From Symbiodinium natans (Eukaryota; Sar; Dinophyceae; Suessiales; Symbiodiniaceae): a stretch of DNA of 64,000 nt. Below, piece after piece: positions 1 to 11,914 of the stretch. Each line of letters begins with the position of its first letter. Position 1 is the stretch's first letter. Position numbers and translations under genes: made by a program. The notes under the pieces are model-generated. The model had not been told where the DNA came from. It saw nothing but the letters and a program-made list of their open reading frames with translations, and searched no databases. The stretch is from NCBI GenBank assembly GCA_905221605.1, contig CAJNDS010002542.1:124001-188000 (forward strand), read 5' to 3'.

Positions 1-960
1 AGAAGTCCAGATAGCACCGTACCATGTGGGTCTGCAGTGGCAGAGAAAGTGGTGTTGTCATGGCACCTCGCCATACAACCCGACACATGCCGAGACAAGG
101 CGACGACTCAGGGCAAGTGCCTGGCGCGCGTCCTACTTTCAGGGAGGATGGTTCACGAGGCGACGGTACCTCCTGAGACCCGTGGTACACCGCGCAGGCG
201 AAGCAAGAAAGCTTCGGAAAGGAGGCAACCGAGGCGAGGTGTCTTCTGAAAGCAGTGGTCTGGGGCCCGTGTTAAAAGGCCTAGCGCAGTTGGACATCCG
301 ACTTAAGGCGCTCCTGGTGTGCGCAGATGTAGGATTCTGTTGCCCGATTGTCCTACCACTGCCCCAAAAAAACGGTGCGTCGACCTACATGCAGGGCTTC
401 GTCTGAGAACGAGGGTGATTGTTCTTTTGCAGTCACATGCAGGTGCTTGCCGCTTGACACGGCCTTGACACATTCGGTCCATCCCTGCTTCTTGCTGCGC
501 ATCCCGTAAACGAGGGTTTGCCCAAAAATGCGTAGACATGCAGACGAGGCTCTGAGGCTGTGGCCTCAGTGCCGGAACAAAGTTCTCAAGATGCGATTGG
601 ACACCGTCAGCAATCGTGAAGTCGCGGCTTCTTCGCAAATAAACTTGGCCAGTGCAGGCTCAGTGCATGATAGTCTCTCAGAACATATAGACCCTGAACA
701 GGTGTCAGGGACAGTGGTGCGATTTCGTCCTCTAACTAGACTTCATGCAAGTGTCGGTCCTTTCTCCACCGTCAGATCCCTCATTGGACTGAAATGGCTC
801 AAATTTCCCTGACTTCTTGAGAACTCTGGTAATTTCATCCAGGTCTCACGCTCCTATCACCATGCGCCCGTACTTTGGGTATGACGACATCCTCTTTCAG
901 CCCCCAAAGGTCTACAATTCCGCTAGTATACCTTGAACCCCTTGCTGGAATCTAGTAGAA
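1..960 (+). other. Repeat-free edge segment with unrecognised open frames
   Basis: This is the only long stretch in the first 20 kb without telomere-like repeats. A plus-strand frame is open from the window edge to 249 and includes VPPETRGTPRRRSKKASERR. A second frame is open over 26-406. A minus-strand frame covers 303-638. The three overlap and none shows a domain I can name. The segment may be the end of a gene or a decayed mobile element that starts outside the window. I cannot choose between the frames. Confidence 0.25.
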
Positions 961-1139
961 GGTCCCAGGATGGGTCATGAGACCTTCTAGCCCTCACAAA
1001 GAAGCCCTTCGTACAGGGTTGTCTATGGGGGATTTCAGGGGCCCAATAGCCCATCCTGGTTTGGCTCTCAGCGTCCTGCTATTCCAGGTTCAGGGCGCGC
1101 AGGGGTTTCACAACAGGGCGCTGGGGGGATCGGAAGCCC

Positions 1140-3600
1140 AAAGCATGAAGCTGATACCCCCAAACCCCAAGCCTTACCTGTCACTCCATGTACCTACTAT
1201 TTTGGGGTTTCTGCCATACTCAGAGGGTTATCACCTACGATTGTTTGGGGAGTGTAAGGGTTTGGGAGTCGCAGGTCAACCCTAAATTCCTAAACCCTAA
1301 ACCCACGTAAATCAGAAGGTTGTGGAGACATGGCTTTTGAAGTGCCTTAATTTTCATCCTTCGGGTGCACAGCTTCCAGCTCACGCATGTGGGAGCATCG
1401 ATTTGCAGGGGCTTACGGGTGGTTGATAGAGGGCCCCACCCCTTCCCCCCCCTCCTCCCTAGCATTCCTCCTTAAACCCAAAACCCTACACCCTAATACC
1501 CTGAACCCTGAACCCTAAACCCTAAACCCTAAACCCTAAACCCTAAACCCTAAACCCTAATTAAGCCCAAAACCCTACAGTTCAAGCACCCAGCAGGCCC
1601 CCAGCGGCGCCTACAATCAGCCTCCGAGGGCTCAGGTGGTGGACCAAGGGAAACCCCAAAAGCCCCAAATCGCTCCCAAAGAAAAGGACCTTGTTGTCAA
1701 AGGGTAGTTATACATGGCCCTCGTACGTATGGGCCCTTAAACGGGCCCCTTATACAATTACCCCTTAGCCGCCCCCCCCTTCTCCCTCTCCCCCTAGAGC
1801 ACTCTGGGTCCCCGGGATGAGTGAGGCTTTGGCAACAGTCTGCCTAAACCCTAAACCCTGCAAGCCCAACCCGAAACCCTATAAACCTTGTCTGTAAACT
1901 CGTTGAATCCTGTAAGCCCTATAAGCCCTAAAGCCCTCTAAGCCCGAACTAATATAGGGGTCGGAATAATTACGAATAGTCGTCCCTTAGATTCCCTTTA
2001 TAAATATACGACAAGAACCCCCCGAAACCCTGTTTAACAATTTTAAAGCCCCTAAAGAAACCTGCCCAAGCCTGGCCCAGCCCTTGACCCTTGACCCTCT
2101 GAACCGCGCATCCTAGATTTGAGCCCCTAAAACCTGCCCAGGCCCCCAAAATCCTGGCGCTCAATCCTAAACCCTTACACCCCACAAAGCCCTACTATGA
2201 AGCCCTTTCTACACAACGCCTAAACCCCAACCCCGTAAGCCCCAAGAACCCTGACAACCCTAACACCCCAAACCCCAAAACCCTAAACCCCCAAGCCCCT
2301 AAACCCTAAGCCCACGAAACCCTAAACCCCCTTCAACCCTAAACCCCCTAAACCCTCAACCCTAAACCCCAGAAGCCCTAACAGCACACTTGCAGGCGCG
2401 CGTGCGTCAGTTCAGCAACGCCCATCGCGAGGCGAGGTTTTTGGGGTTTAGGGTTTGGGGAGGGTTAAAGGGTTTAGGGTTTAGGGTTAATGGGGAGTTT
2501 AGGGTTTAGGGTTTTGGGTTTTGGGTTTTCGGTTTAGGGTCTAGGGTTGGGGCTTATATCGGTGAACTTCCGGTTGAGGGTTTGGGGGGTTTAGGGGTTT
2601 AGAGGCTGAGGGCTTGAAAAATCTGGGGCGTGTTTCTGGACCCCAGAGCGGTTGCCAGAGGATCGGAGGTTGGTTCTAGCCCTAAACTCCCTAAACCCGA
2701 ATTGAGACCCTCAAAAGCCCTAAAGCCCTAAACCTAAGACTCCATAAGGCCCCTAGAGCGCTTAAACCCCAAGACCCCAAGCCTCTAAAGCCCTTAAAGC
2801 CCCTGAAGCCCCAAGACTCCGAACCTGGAGTCGCTGGGCCATATGGAGGTTAGGCGTTTCGGGCTTTATAGGGTTAAAAAGGCTTTCTTTCTGGCTTTAT
2901 GGGGCTTTTTCGTGTTTCTAGCGTTTGAGGCTTAAACAAAAAGTAGGGCTGGGAGGGCCTGTGAAGGCAGAATGGGGGCTATGTTGCCCGACAGGTTCCG
3001 CGACTCGAAAGATTCATCCACAGGGGCTCAGATCAGAGGAGTGACATCCACAGGGGCCATCACGCAAATGTAGAGTACTGGCCATCTCCCTACGATACCC
3101 TTCTAAGGGTAGTTCCATGGTACCGTCTTTAAAGGGTTCTGAAGTATGTGCTATTGGGTTTTCTTGGGTATATAAGGGGTTTGTAAGGGGTCCCCATTTA
3201 AGGGCCCATAATAAGGGACCATGAAACTACCCTTAGAACCCTACGATATAACACGCTCCGATATGCTCAGCCATGGGCCTGCGGTTCTCAATCATATATC
3301 CCCGCTAACATCCTAGAGCTTAAGCCCCAAACAGACCCTAAACCCGAAACCCGACCAGTATAACCAACCCTGCCTGATAAGACCACGGCTCTCTCTTGTG
3401 CTCATTCGCTGAATGGCTCAAGGGGAACTGAAGATCCGAACCTTCTGGGTGGCGTGTCACGTAGGGTTGAGGGTTGAGGGGTTTGGGACATTAGGGTTGT
3501 CGATTCCGGGCTTTTTGGGGCTTGGGCTAAAATTTGTTGCGATTTAGGGTTGTTAGGGTGGTTGGGGTTGAGAACTTCAACCCTGAACCCTAAACACCAT
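1140..3600. repeat. Telomere-like filler, both orientations
   Basis: The stretch is dominated by degenerate CCCTAAA (about 1,140-2,390 and 2,680-2,830) and TTTAGGG (about 2,440-2,620) words. The cleanest tandem run is 1,497-1,562. Short unique islands lie between them, for example 2,940-3,130. I see no convincing coding sequence before the exon at 3,625. Confidence 0.8.
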
Positions 3601-3624
3601 CTCCTAAACCCTAAAACCCTGCAG

Positions 3625-3702
3625 CCTGTACGACAGTAGCAAGCCTCGCACCGGTCAGGCAGAAATCGGGGTGGAGAACCAAAAGGCCGATTTAAGGGAA
3701 AT
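3625..3702 (+). CDS. Candidate internal exon, function unknown
   Basis: After an AG acceptor (CCCTGCAG) the frame reads GQAEIGVENQKADLREM with protein-like composition, and it ends at a GT-rich donor (GTGTGTG). Both flanks are telomere-like intronic filler. It may belong with the exon at 4,431. No domain recognised. Confidence 0.4.
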
Positions 3703-4430
3703 GTGTGTGTGGGATTTACAAGGAGGGGTTTAGGGTTTAGGGTTGAGGGTTTAGAATTTAGGGTTTTCGGGTTGTAGGGGTTTAGGGTTTTAGGGTTTTT
3801 GGGTGTTAGGTTGTTTAGGTTTTAGGGTGTTAGGGTTTTTGGTTTTTAGGTGTTTTGTGTTTAGGTTAGGGTTTGGACCCTAAACCTTGAACCTTGTTTC
3901 CGAATTTCGGGCTCAGGGGGTATGTTGACTTTCTTCAAGACTTCCTTAACCCAACACCCGACACCCAGAGCAAACACTAAACCCTAAATCTCCCTCCCCC
4001 CGCACTCCCCATGCACCACCGAGGTGGCCTGCGCCCTTCACCACCACGTTTAAGGTTTAGGGTTTAGTAGGGTTAGGTCGGTATGGGGGGGGTCCTTTTC
4101 ATAAGGTGCCGTACTGTATAGGGTACCCAAAAAGGGACCCAATTCAGAGAACTGCTCCACATCTTGAGGTCAACACCCCGAAGGCTAACGGGCCATTTTG
4201 CGTGTGGTCCTATCATGTTGTGGTGGGTCGATGATGGTAAACCCTTGCATCATCAACATGCTCGGCCTCGGGTGGCGGGGGGGGGGGGGGGAGGCTCTCC
4301 ATCATAGTAGTAGCTCGTGGCTTTTCACGGCAAGTTCAGGGGTTTCAGGGGTTTCAGGGGTTTCAGGGGTTTCAGGGGGGGTGAGGTACATGGTGAGGGG
4401 GTTGATTCAGGGCTTAGGTGTTTACTTAAG

Positions 4431-4514
4431 CTCAATCCCATCCGCAACCGACAGCTCATCGAGAAGCTGGAGCACATCGCCACGGGCTATACAGGCTTGC
4501 CGCCTTCCTGGAAG
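4431..4514 (+). CDS. Candidate internal exon, function unknown
   Basis: Exactly 28 codons lie between an AG acceptor (TTTACTTAAG) and a GTATGG donor. The frame reads LNPIRNRQLIEKLEHIATGY and ends in LPPSWK. Composition and borders are those of a real exon. I do not recognise the protein. Confidence 0.5.
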
Positions 4515-5126
4515 GTATGGTATTAAGAGCCGTGAACTGAACTCGGGTTTGGGCTTAGGATGACGAAGCTGCGGGCTTTGCCGGCAGTAGGGCGTCATTC
4601 TCGGGATTTCGAGTAGGCGCTGTGTCATGTTCCCTTAATCCCTGCAATCCCTCAAGCCTTAAACCACAATTAACCTCAAACCCTAACCCTAAACCCTCAA
4701 AGCCTTATAACCCCCTAAAGCCATCGGTGGTCCTCAGCACCAATCTGACCACAGTGGCTTAGACATGGGCGCTACTCTAAGCCCTACTCACCCTCGAGCG
4801 GGGTGGGCGGGGAGGGGGGCAGGCTAAACCCTAATCCCTAAACCCTAAACCCTGAACTCTTTTCCCTGCAAGGGAGGGGGAGGGTTGGAGAAAGAAGCCT
4901 CCGCTTTAATCAATCAAAACAATGATGGATGCCAAGCCAAGCCAGACGTTTCAGAAACTTTCAGGTGCTTCTGGGGTTTAGGGTTTAGGGTTTAGGGTAG
5001 GGCTTAGGGTTTAGGGTTTAGGGCTTCTGGTAGGGTTTAGGGAGGGTTTCGAGTTCAGGTTTGAGGGCCTGCGGGGTTTTGGGTTCAGGGTGTAGGGCTT
5101 GGGACATCTCTGCGACTGTGAAGTCC

Positions 5127-5410
5127 ACCCTAAGCCCTAAACCCTAAACCCAAAGCCCTAACCCCTAAACCCTAAACCCTAAACCCTAAACCCTAAACCC
5201 TAAACCCTAAACCCTAAACCCTAAACCCTAAACCGAAACCTAAACCTTGAGGCTTTGATCCCCGGGCTCCACCGTCCAAAAGGGACTACCGGAAGCTGCC
5301 GGGCCAGGGGCTTACCTGGGATTTAGGGTTGAGGTTTTGGGTTTAGGGTTTAGGGTTTATGGTTTAGGGTGTAGGGTGTAGGGTGTAGGGTTTAGGGTTT
5401 AGGGTTTAGG
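5127..5410. repeat. CCCTAAA run facing a TTTAGGG run
   Basis: A clean CCCTAAA tandem run (about 5,158-5,234) is followed, after about 90 bp of unique sequence, by TTTAGGG and variants (about 5,329-5,408). The two together form an inverted pair that could fold back. Confidence 0.9.
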
Positions 5411-5832
5411 TAAGCTCTGGCTGAACCATGTGCCGGTGTACAGCATAGGGCGTAGCTTTGGGGCTTGGGGTCAGAAGTGCTTACGTAGGGTTTAAGGCGA
5501 CCCATGGCTTGGGCTGGGCCTCGGGTTCACTGTGCCTTCTGGTTCCCGCCCTCCTGCAGTTGCTACAGAACAAAGGGGCGCAGGGTTTCTTGGGCTTTGA
5601 GAACGCCTGTAGAGTCCTATCAAACCTTTTTCACGTCCCACCCGTCCCACCCTGACACATGCTCGCTTAGATTAGACAAGGCGCTGGTGGTTTTGGTTCA
5701 AGGCTTTTTTTGGTACAAGGTTTTCAGGCTGCACGCCGCGTGTCCCGGCTTCTAGAACTTCTGCTCGGTACTGTGCGGAACCCTTCGCTCCAGAGAAGTC
5801 CTTCGGGGTTTGGGAGGCTTGCAGCTTTGTAG

Positions 5833-5865
5833 GGATGGATGTGGCAACCAATGCGCCCGACGCTG
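5833..5865 (+). CDS. Candidate first exon
   Basis: An ATG at 5,835 just after TTTGTAG opens MDVATNAPDA and meets a consensus donor, GTAAGT, at 5,866. It is ten codons plus one base long. The donor is the main support. No continuation was identified. Confidence 0.3.
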
Positions 5866-6023
5866 GTAAGTCTCGCAAACACTGGGTTTCAGGCTTTCTG
5901 GTGCGAAACACAAACCTATACAAAAACCCGAAGCCCCTATACAAGGACCTACAGGTGTAGGGCTAAGCATCTTCGGTGCGGATGCATTTCTTGAGGCCCT
6001 GTAAGGACCATGCTCAACCATTC

Positions 6024-6234
6024 AAACCCCAAACCCCAAACCCCAAACCCCAAACCCCAAACCCCAAACCCCAAACCCCAAACCCCAAACCCCAAACCCC
6101 AAACCACAAACCCCAAACCCCAAACCCCAAACCCCAAACCCCAAACCCCAAACCCCAAACCCCAAACCCCAAACCCCAAACCCCAAACCCCAAACCCCAA
6201 ACCCTAAACCCTAAACCCTAAACCCTAAACCCTC
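6024..6234 (+). repeat. CCCCAAA tandem array passing into CCCTAAA
   Basis: About 25 head-to-tail copies of the 7-bp variant CCCCAAA (one CCACAAA variant) run to about 6,200 and are then replaced by canonical CCCTAAA without a break in register. Seven-base units keep several frames open, so long PNPKPQT-like or GVWGLGF-like readings here are repeat artefacts. Confidence 0.97.
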
Positions 6235-9115
6235 CGCTTGCGGCCCTAAGAGCCCGAACGTTTGAAGCCCACACTCTGCTTCACGACCGGGCTCCGGCCG
6301 TTAAATCCCCAAACCCCAAATTCAACCCTAAGCCCTATAGGCCCGAGCTCCTACTAACCCGCAAACCAAAGTCCTACACGCACCCCTCCCTTTAACTGCC
6401 TACTGAAATAATTCGGCCCCCTAATACTGAACCCTGAGCCCTAAACCCTGAACCCTAAACCCTAAACCATAAACCCCCAAACCCTTCGAAGCCCTAAGCC
6501 CCAAAGCCCTAATCCCTTGCTGTTCGCCATGAGCGCTTCCCGCCGTGTCCTCGGCCGCCTGCGCATCTTCGCGCCCAGGCCGCCTGGAGGACTGTGGGGT
6601 GATTATCGTGGGTTCCCTGTTACAAAGAGGGGTTTAGGGTTTGCCGTCTGTGAAGGTTGGGATGCAGACTCGCTTCGAAAGCTTCGTGAAATGCGAAGAG
6701 CAGCCCTGGCCCGATAGTGGAGGCCGTCTAACATCTTTTTCCCACCCCTCCCTGTCTCAGGCGGCCAAACCACCCAAATCTATTCCTTTTCGGGTTTAGG
6801 CCAAAACAAGTCTTCTTCCGTTCCAGCAACGGGGGTTGTGAGAGCTTCGGGGTCCTAGAAGGGTCCCACGGGGGCTTCGTGGGGGTCCCAGAAGGGTCCC
6901 AGGGCAGGTCTTGGGGATATCTGGAATGTGTCTGGGGTGGAGAACCACAAACGGGGTTTAGGGTGAGGGGTATGTTTTGTTTACCTACAGTCTTATGGGT
7001 TATGCCTACTAACTAAGGGTAGTTACTACTGAGCTGTAGGCAAGTAGAGTCTCAGGTAAGGTTTGTAGGGGTTAGGGGGTTGAGGGCGCTTAGCGTTTTA
7101 GAATGTTACGGGTTTGCGGTTTCTTGGTGTTCCAACACAATGGGGATTCCAGATTATGGGAACACAGCTTTTTGTTCCTTAGCAGAAATGTAGTTTAGGC
7201 TTCAGGGTTTGGGTTCGGGAGGTTTGCTGTTACAGGCTTGAGGTTTCGGATTCAGGGTCGATGGGCTTCAGTGTTTGGGTTTGGGTTTTCGGGGCTCCAA
7301 GCCCCAAAAGGCTTTAGGGCATTCCCTAAACCTTCAACCCTAAACCATAAACCCTAACCCTGATTGGGGTTCAGAGTTTTTTGTGGCTTAAGGCTTAGGC
7401 ATCGGAAGTCTCGGCGCGTAGCAGGTTGCCGTTTGTAGTCTTCTGGCCGCAAGACCGCGAACCATCCTGATCCCTAAAGGGGTTTAGGGTTTAGGGTTTA
7501 GGGTTTAGGGGTTAGGGGTTCAGGGTTTGGGGTTTTGGGTATACTCGAGGTGCATGGGCATTTCTAAGTAGGGTTACAAGCAGGGGCAAGTATGATTAGA
7601 ACCCTTTATGGGGTGCTTACAATTGTACACCTACCTATAACAAGTACACCCCAAGCCCCACATAGCCTGAACCCTAAACCCTATACCCCTGAACCTAGCT
7701 AAAGTGCTGGACAGGTAAGCTTACTCCTCGTTAGGGTTTTGGGGGTTAGGGTTTAGAGTTTAGTCCCCCCGCAACCCTAGCCCCCGACTAAAGATCCTCA
7801 AAAAGACAAGCCAGCAGGCGGACTGCTATTGGCCTCCTTTCTACCGGGTGGCCCCTTTGCCGCCTGAGCGGGTCTTGATTAGGGCCCAGGGTTCAGGGCT
7901 CAAGGGGTTTGAGGGGTGTGGTAGGGCTAGGATAGGGTTTATAGGGTATTTTTATAGGGTCCACGGGCTTTAGATCTTATTTTGTTTTGCCGGGGTTTGG
8001 AGGTTTAGATTTTTTGGGGTTCGGGCTTTGGGGGTTTACAGATTCATAGAGCTCGAAGGGCCATAGTGAGGTTCCTGGGGCCCAATCCAGAAACTTCTGA
8101 ACTTTCAGCCGCTAAGCCCCGAACCCCAAGCCCTCAACCCCCTGAAGCCCAAAGTGGGCTTTGAGTCTTATGGGGTTTCGAGGGTCCAGAACCCCCTCGA
8201 CCACCCCTAAACCCTTAACCCTTAGGGTGTTTCCAATCCATTTTGGGGGGATCCTACCACGAAGATTTTGAGGTATATTCGGGGTACAACGAAACCCTTA
8301 AACCAAAAACCCTAAAGCCTAAAACCCTGAACACTCGAGCCCTAAAGCGGCAAACCCAAAAACCCTAAGACCCTCAGCCTGAAACCCTCAAACTCTAAGT
8401 CCTGAAACCCTAAAACCCGAAACCCCGCACCCCAAACCCTAGGCCCAAAACAACTTCGTTAAATCTTCAACTCCTCGCCCTAAACCCTAAACCCTAGCTC
8501 TTGGGCACTGTGAGAATCCTTGGACTCAAAACCCCGAAGCATTTCGGGTTTCGGGTATGCTTGAAGGTTTGGGTACTTACAAGTAGGGTTCTAAATGCCC
8601 GTATTACGTTCATAACCATGGATAAAACTCAAACCCTGCTTTTATGTACCCATGAATCTCCAAGTAGGTCTAGGCTATAAACCCTAAACCCTAAACCCTA
8701 AACACTAGGGTTTCAGCCCCTTCCCCCCACCCCTACACCTCAACACAAACGCACCAATGATTGAGGTTCGTCCTCGCTTCTGGTAGCTGGGTGCAGCTCT
8801 TCGCTCGATGGGGGTCACAAGGCTCAAGGGGGACATGGGAGCGTAGTTTTTTTCCAGGCAATTGTGAGGTTGCTTGGGGTTTAGGGATATTGCCTGGGAT
8901 GTTCACCTTAAACTAAGAGTCCTTAATTGTAAACGCTGGCGCGTAGGCGATGAGGGGGGGGGTCCCACCGGGCGGGGGGGGGGGGGGGGGGGGGGTGGCA
9001 TTACAAAACTTTTCATGGCGGGGAAGGGTTCGGGGGAAAGAGACCGGATCCGGTCTGCTTGTTCCAGACGCTTCTCGGCAGGAAGCCGAGGCGAAAAGGG
9101 ATTATCATAGGGCAC

Positions 9116-9158
9116 TATAATCCCGTTTAAGGACTGTTAGTATAACGGGAACATCCCA
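9116..9158. mobile_element. MITE-like hairpin family, half copy
   Basis: This segment carries the CTGTTAGTATAA..GGGAACATCCC arm that is found as a complete hairpin at 56,631-56,727. Only one arm is clear here. Confidence 0.55.
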
Positions 9159-9471
9159 AAATGTAGAGTTCAGGGTTCCGATTTTGGGATTTGGGGTTTA
9201 GGGCTTTAGGGCCAAAGGGGTTGCCGGACTTAGAGGGGCGTGAAGTGTTTAGGACTCACCCGTCGGAGCCCCAAAACCCAAACCCTCAACCCCAAACCCA
9301 AAATCCCTAGCCGCAAATCGTAAACCCTAGACGTCCAACTCCACAACCTTGAACAGACCCCAAACCCCATAAACTTCGAACCCTCAGTCCTACCTGAACC
9401 TTCGGGCCTGGACCCTAAGCCCTAAACCCTAAGCCCTAGACCCTAAACCCTAAAACCTAAAGACCTGCCTA

Positions 9472-9558
9472 GGGCGGCGCCTTGTCTCTGTGTCGCGACA
9501 CGCCGGGCCGGCGGAAGGGAAAGGACCGGAGGACGTGTGCCTCCACTTCACTGACTTC
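9472..9558 (+). CDS. Candidate internal exon, function unknown
   Basis: The frame reads GPAEGKGPEDVCLHFTDF and stops exactly at a GTGAGC donor. It is GC-rich with codon-like third-base bias, set between telomere-like fillers. No domain recognised. Confidence 0.45.
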
Positions 9559-10329
9559 GTGAGCATTCCAGGGCTTATCTTTTGGGGTTTAGGGGTTTAG
9601 GGTTTAGGGTTTAGGGCCAGGCTTAGGGTTTAGGCATTAGGGTTGAGGGTTTAGGGTTGCGGGTCTGTTTAAGGGTGTACTGTGCGGTTGGGGGGATTGT
9701 TAGGGGGTGGTTTGGGGGGTTAGAACTTGCAGCTCTTTTTTTATTGGCTTACCAAGATTATGCTTTAAAGGATCTACACCTGGGGTCTAGCCCTAAACCC
9801 TGAACCCCAAACCCTAACCCGAAACAAACCCTAAACCCTAAACCCTAGCCACCCCTAAACCCTAAACGCTAAACCCTAAACCCTAAACCCTAAACCCTCT
9901 AAATTGAAAGGCTGAGAACTGCCGAGCCCCAGCGGTCAAACCACGGGTTGCAGCATGTTGCGCTGCTGCCCAGACGGGCGAAGCCCATGCTTACGTCTTA
10001 GGGCTTAGGGTTTAGGGTTTAGGTTTAGGGTTCAGGCTTTCGGGTTTAGGCGGAAGCCTGAGTCCTCAGCCCATATTTTGGATTCGATTGGGTCCTGAAT
10101 GGGCTCCTGCCGTGGAAGGGGCAAGCAAGCGGTACTCAAACTACAAACCCTCCAACCCTAAACCCTAAACCCTACGCCCCTATAGCCTAAACCCTAAACC
10201 CTAAACCCTATGCCCCTATAGCCTAAACCCTAAACTCAATCCTACGGTGTAGTGTTTTAAATATGTGGAGGGCGGCCAGGCCCCCAGAGCCACGGAGGTA
10301 GTATAAAAGTTCTGTTTAAATCGTGTATC

Positions 10330-10470
10330 TACTCCACCCCTCCACCCCTCCACCCCTCCACCCCTCCACCCCTCCACCCCTCCACCCCTCCACCCCTCCA
10401 CCCCTCCACCCCTCCACCCCTCCACCCCTCCACTCACTGAGTGGAGGGGTGGAGGGGCGTGGTGGTCCTT
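10330..10470. repeat. CCACCCCT 8-bp array with inverted end
   Basis: About 13 copies of the 8-bp unit CCACCCCT run from 10,333 to 10,433. The same word then appears inverted (GTGGAGGGGTGGAGGGG, about 10,440-10,456), so the right end can form a hairpin. Confidence 0.95.
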
Positions 10471-11390
10471 AAAGGGAGTGGGAGGGGTGGAGCGGTGGCT
10501 CCGCTTGTTCAAAATGGGCTTGGCGGCCCGCCCCAAACCCCAACGAAGGTAGTATAAAGTATCTGTTTAGATATTTACAAATCCGCATGTTTGAAAAGGT
10601 GTCACCGTACATGCACAAGCCCCAGCACCAAAACGTCAGGCTACTCTTCTGGTTTGGGCGAGATGCTTGGGGAACAGCTGCCTGGGCTCCAGAATAGAGT
10701 GGGGTTTTAGGGTTGTAGGGTTTAGGGTGTAAGGTGAGGTTTTGGGTTTCGGGGGTTTAGGGTTTTAGGGTTTAGCCCTCCATTCGAAGCGCTTTTCTGC
10801 CATTAGATTTTTTTTTAGTTTGGAATCTTCGTGCCTGAGCCCTACAGAGCCCTAGATCCCTACTTGCAGGTTCATGGGTGCTTTCCCAATGATATTTAAG
10901 ATTTAAGGCTACGTTTAACCTACTTCGAGGACTGAGGACTTAGGGGGCTTGTAAGTACAGTTATGATTAGGGATGATTAGGGTTATGAGTACCCTGAACC
11001 TCCAATTTCTAGCCCTAAGCCCCAAACCCCAAACCCCAAACCCTAAACCCGAAACCTGGTACTGCAAAATGGACTCCCTTCTTTGTCAACACGACGGTGG
11101 ATGCAGGTTCAGGATTTAAGGCCTTTGGGGTTTAGGATTTAGGGTTCAGGGTTTAGGGTTTAGGGTGTACGGTTTAGGGTTTTTATGGCCTCTGGTTTAC
11201 GGCTTTGGGCCTCTAGGGTTTAGGGTTTAGGGTTAAGGGTTTAGGGTTTAGGGTTTGTAGGACCTTTAGGGTTTAGAGTTTGGGATTTAGGGCACCGCTC
11301 TTGCCAATGTTAGTGGCAGACTGGTCAAGGGGCGTTTGCAAGACTCAACATCCTTCATCCCTAAACCCAGCCTACAGCCTGTCTTTCAAC

Positions 11391-11470
11391 AAAGGGGGGT
11401 GCGGCGCGAGGCCACTTATGTACGCTTCATGCGCGTCCTCCTACAGTTTCTCTGGTCATGTCTCGAAAAT
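11391..11470 (+). CDS. Weak candidate exon
   Basis: The frame reads VRREATYVRFMRVLLQFLWS without a stop, in a GC-rich island flanked by telomere-like repeats. Splice borders are not obvious. Function unknown. Confidence 0.25.
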
Positions 11471-11825
11471 ATAGTCCCTGTTGGGGGTCCCTCTATTAGA
11501 GGCCCCGAGTGTTTAAGGGCACCCAAAAAGGCTCCATAGTTTAGCGAAGTGACCCCCATGTACTCTGAAGTCTAGGGCCTTCTGGCTATATTATGTGAGT
11601 ATTTCAGGAGAGGGCTTCTCTAGTTGGAGTTTAGGGTTGAACATTTCCGGGTTTCCCAAAGTAGAGGTGCCAAACCCCAAGCCACAAACCCTAGACACCC
11701 CACACGCCAAACTCTATAAGCCCCAAACCCTAGTTAAACCCTAAACCCCAAACCCTAAACACTAAACTCCAAACCCCGGACCCCAAACCCTAAACCCTAA
11801 ACCCTAAGCCCCAACCCGATTCCAG

Positions 11826-11914
11826 TCGAGGAGCGAATGGCACAGGCGGAGGGCTTCGAAAGTCAAACGCCGCCCCTAAAGCTGCAGCTTTCGGACATGC
11901 TCGGGTGTCCGTAC
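11826..11914 (+). CDS. Candidate internal exon, function unknown
   Basis: An AG acceptor (GATTCCAG) is followed by an open frame including ERMAQAEGFESQTPPLKLQL and SDMLGCPY, ending at a GTTTAG border. The composition is strongly protein-like. No domain recognised. Confidence 0.5.

Noticed and set aside
1497-1562. A true chromosome end
   Set aside because: Unique and coding-like sequence continues on both sides, and similar runs occur throughout in both orientations.
5949-6221. GVWGLGF and PNPKPQT repeat proteins
   Set aside because: Translation of CCCCAAA heptamers; 21-bp coding periodicity is automatic. The same applies to 14,951-15,217.
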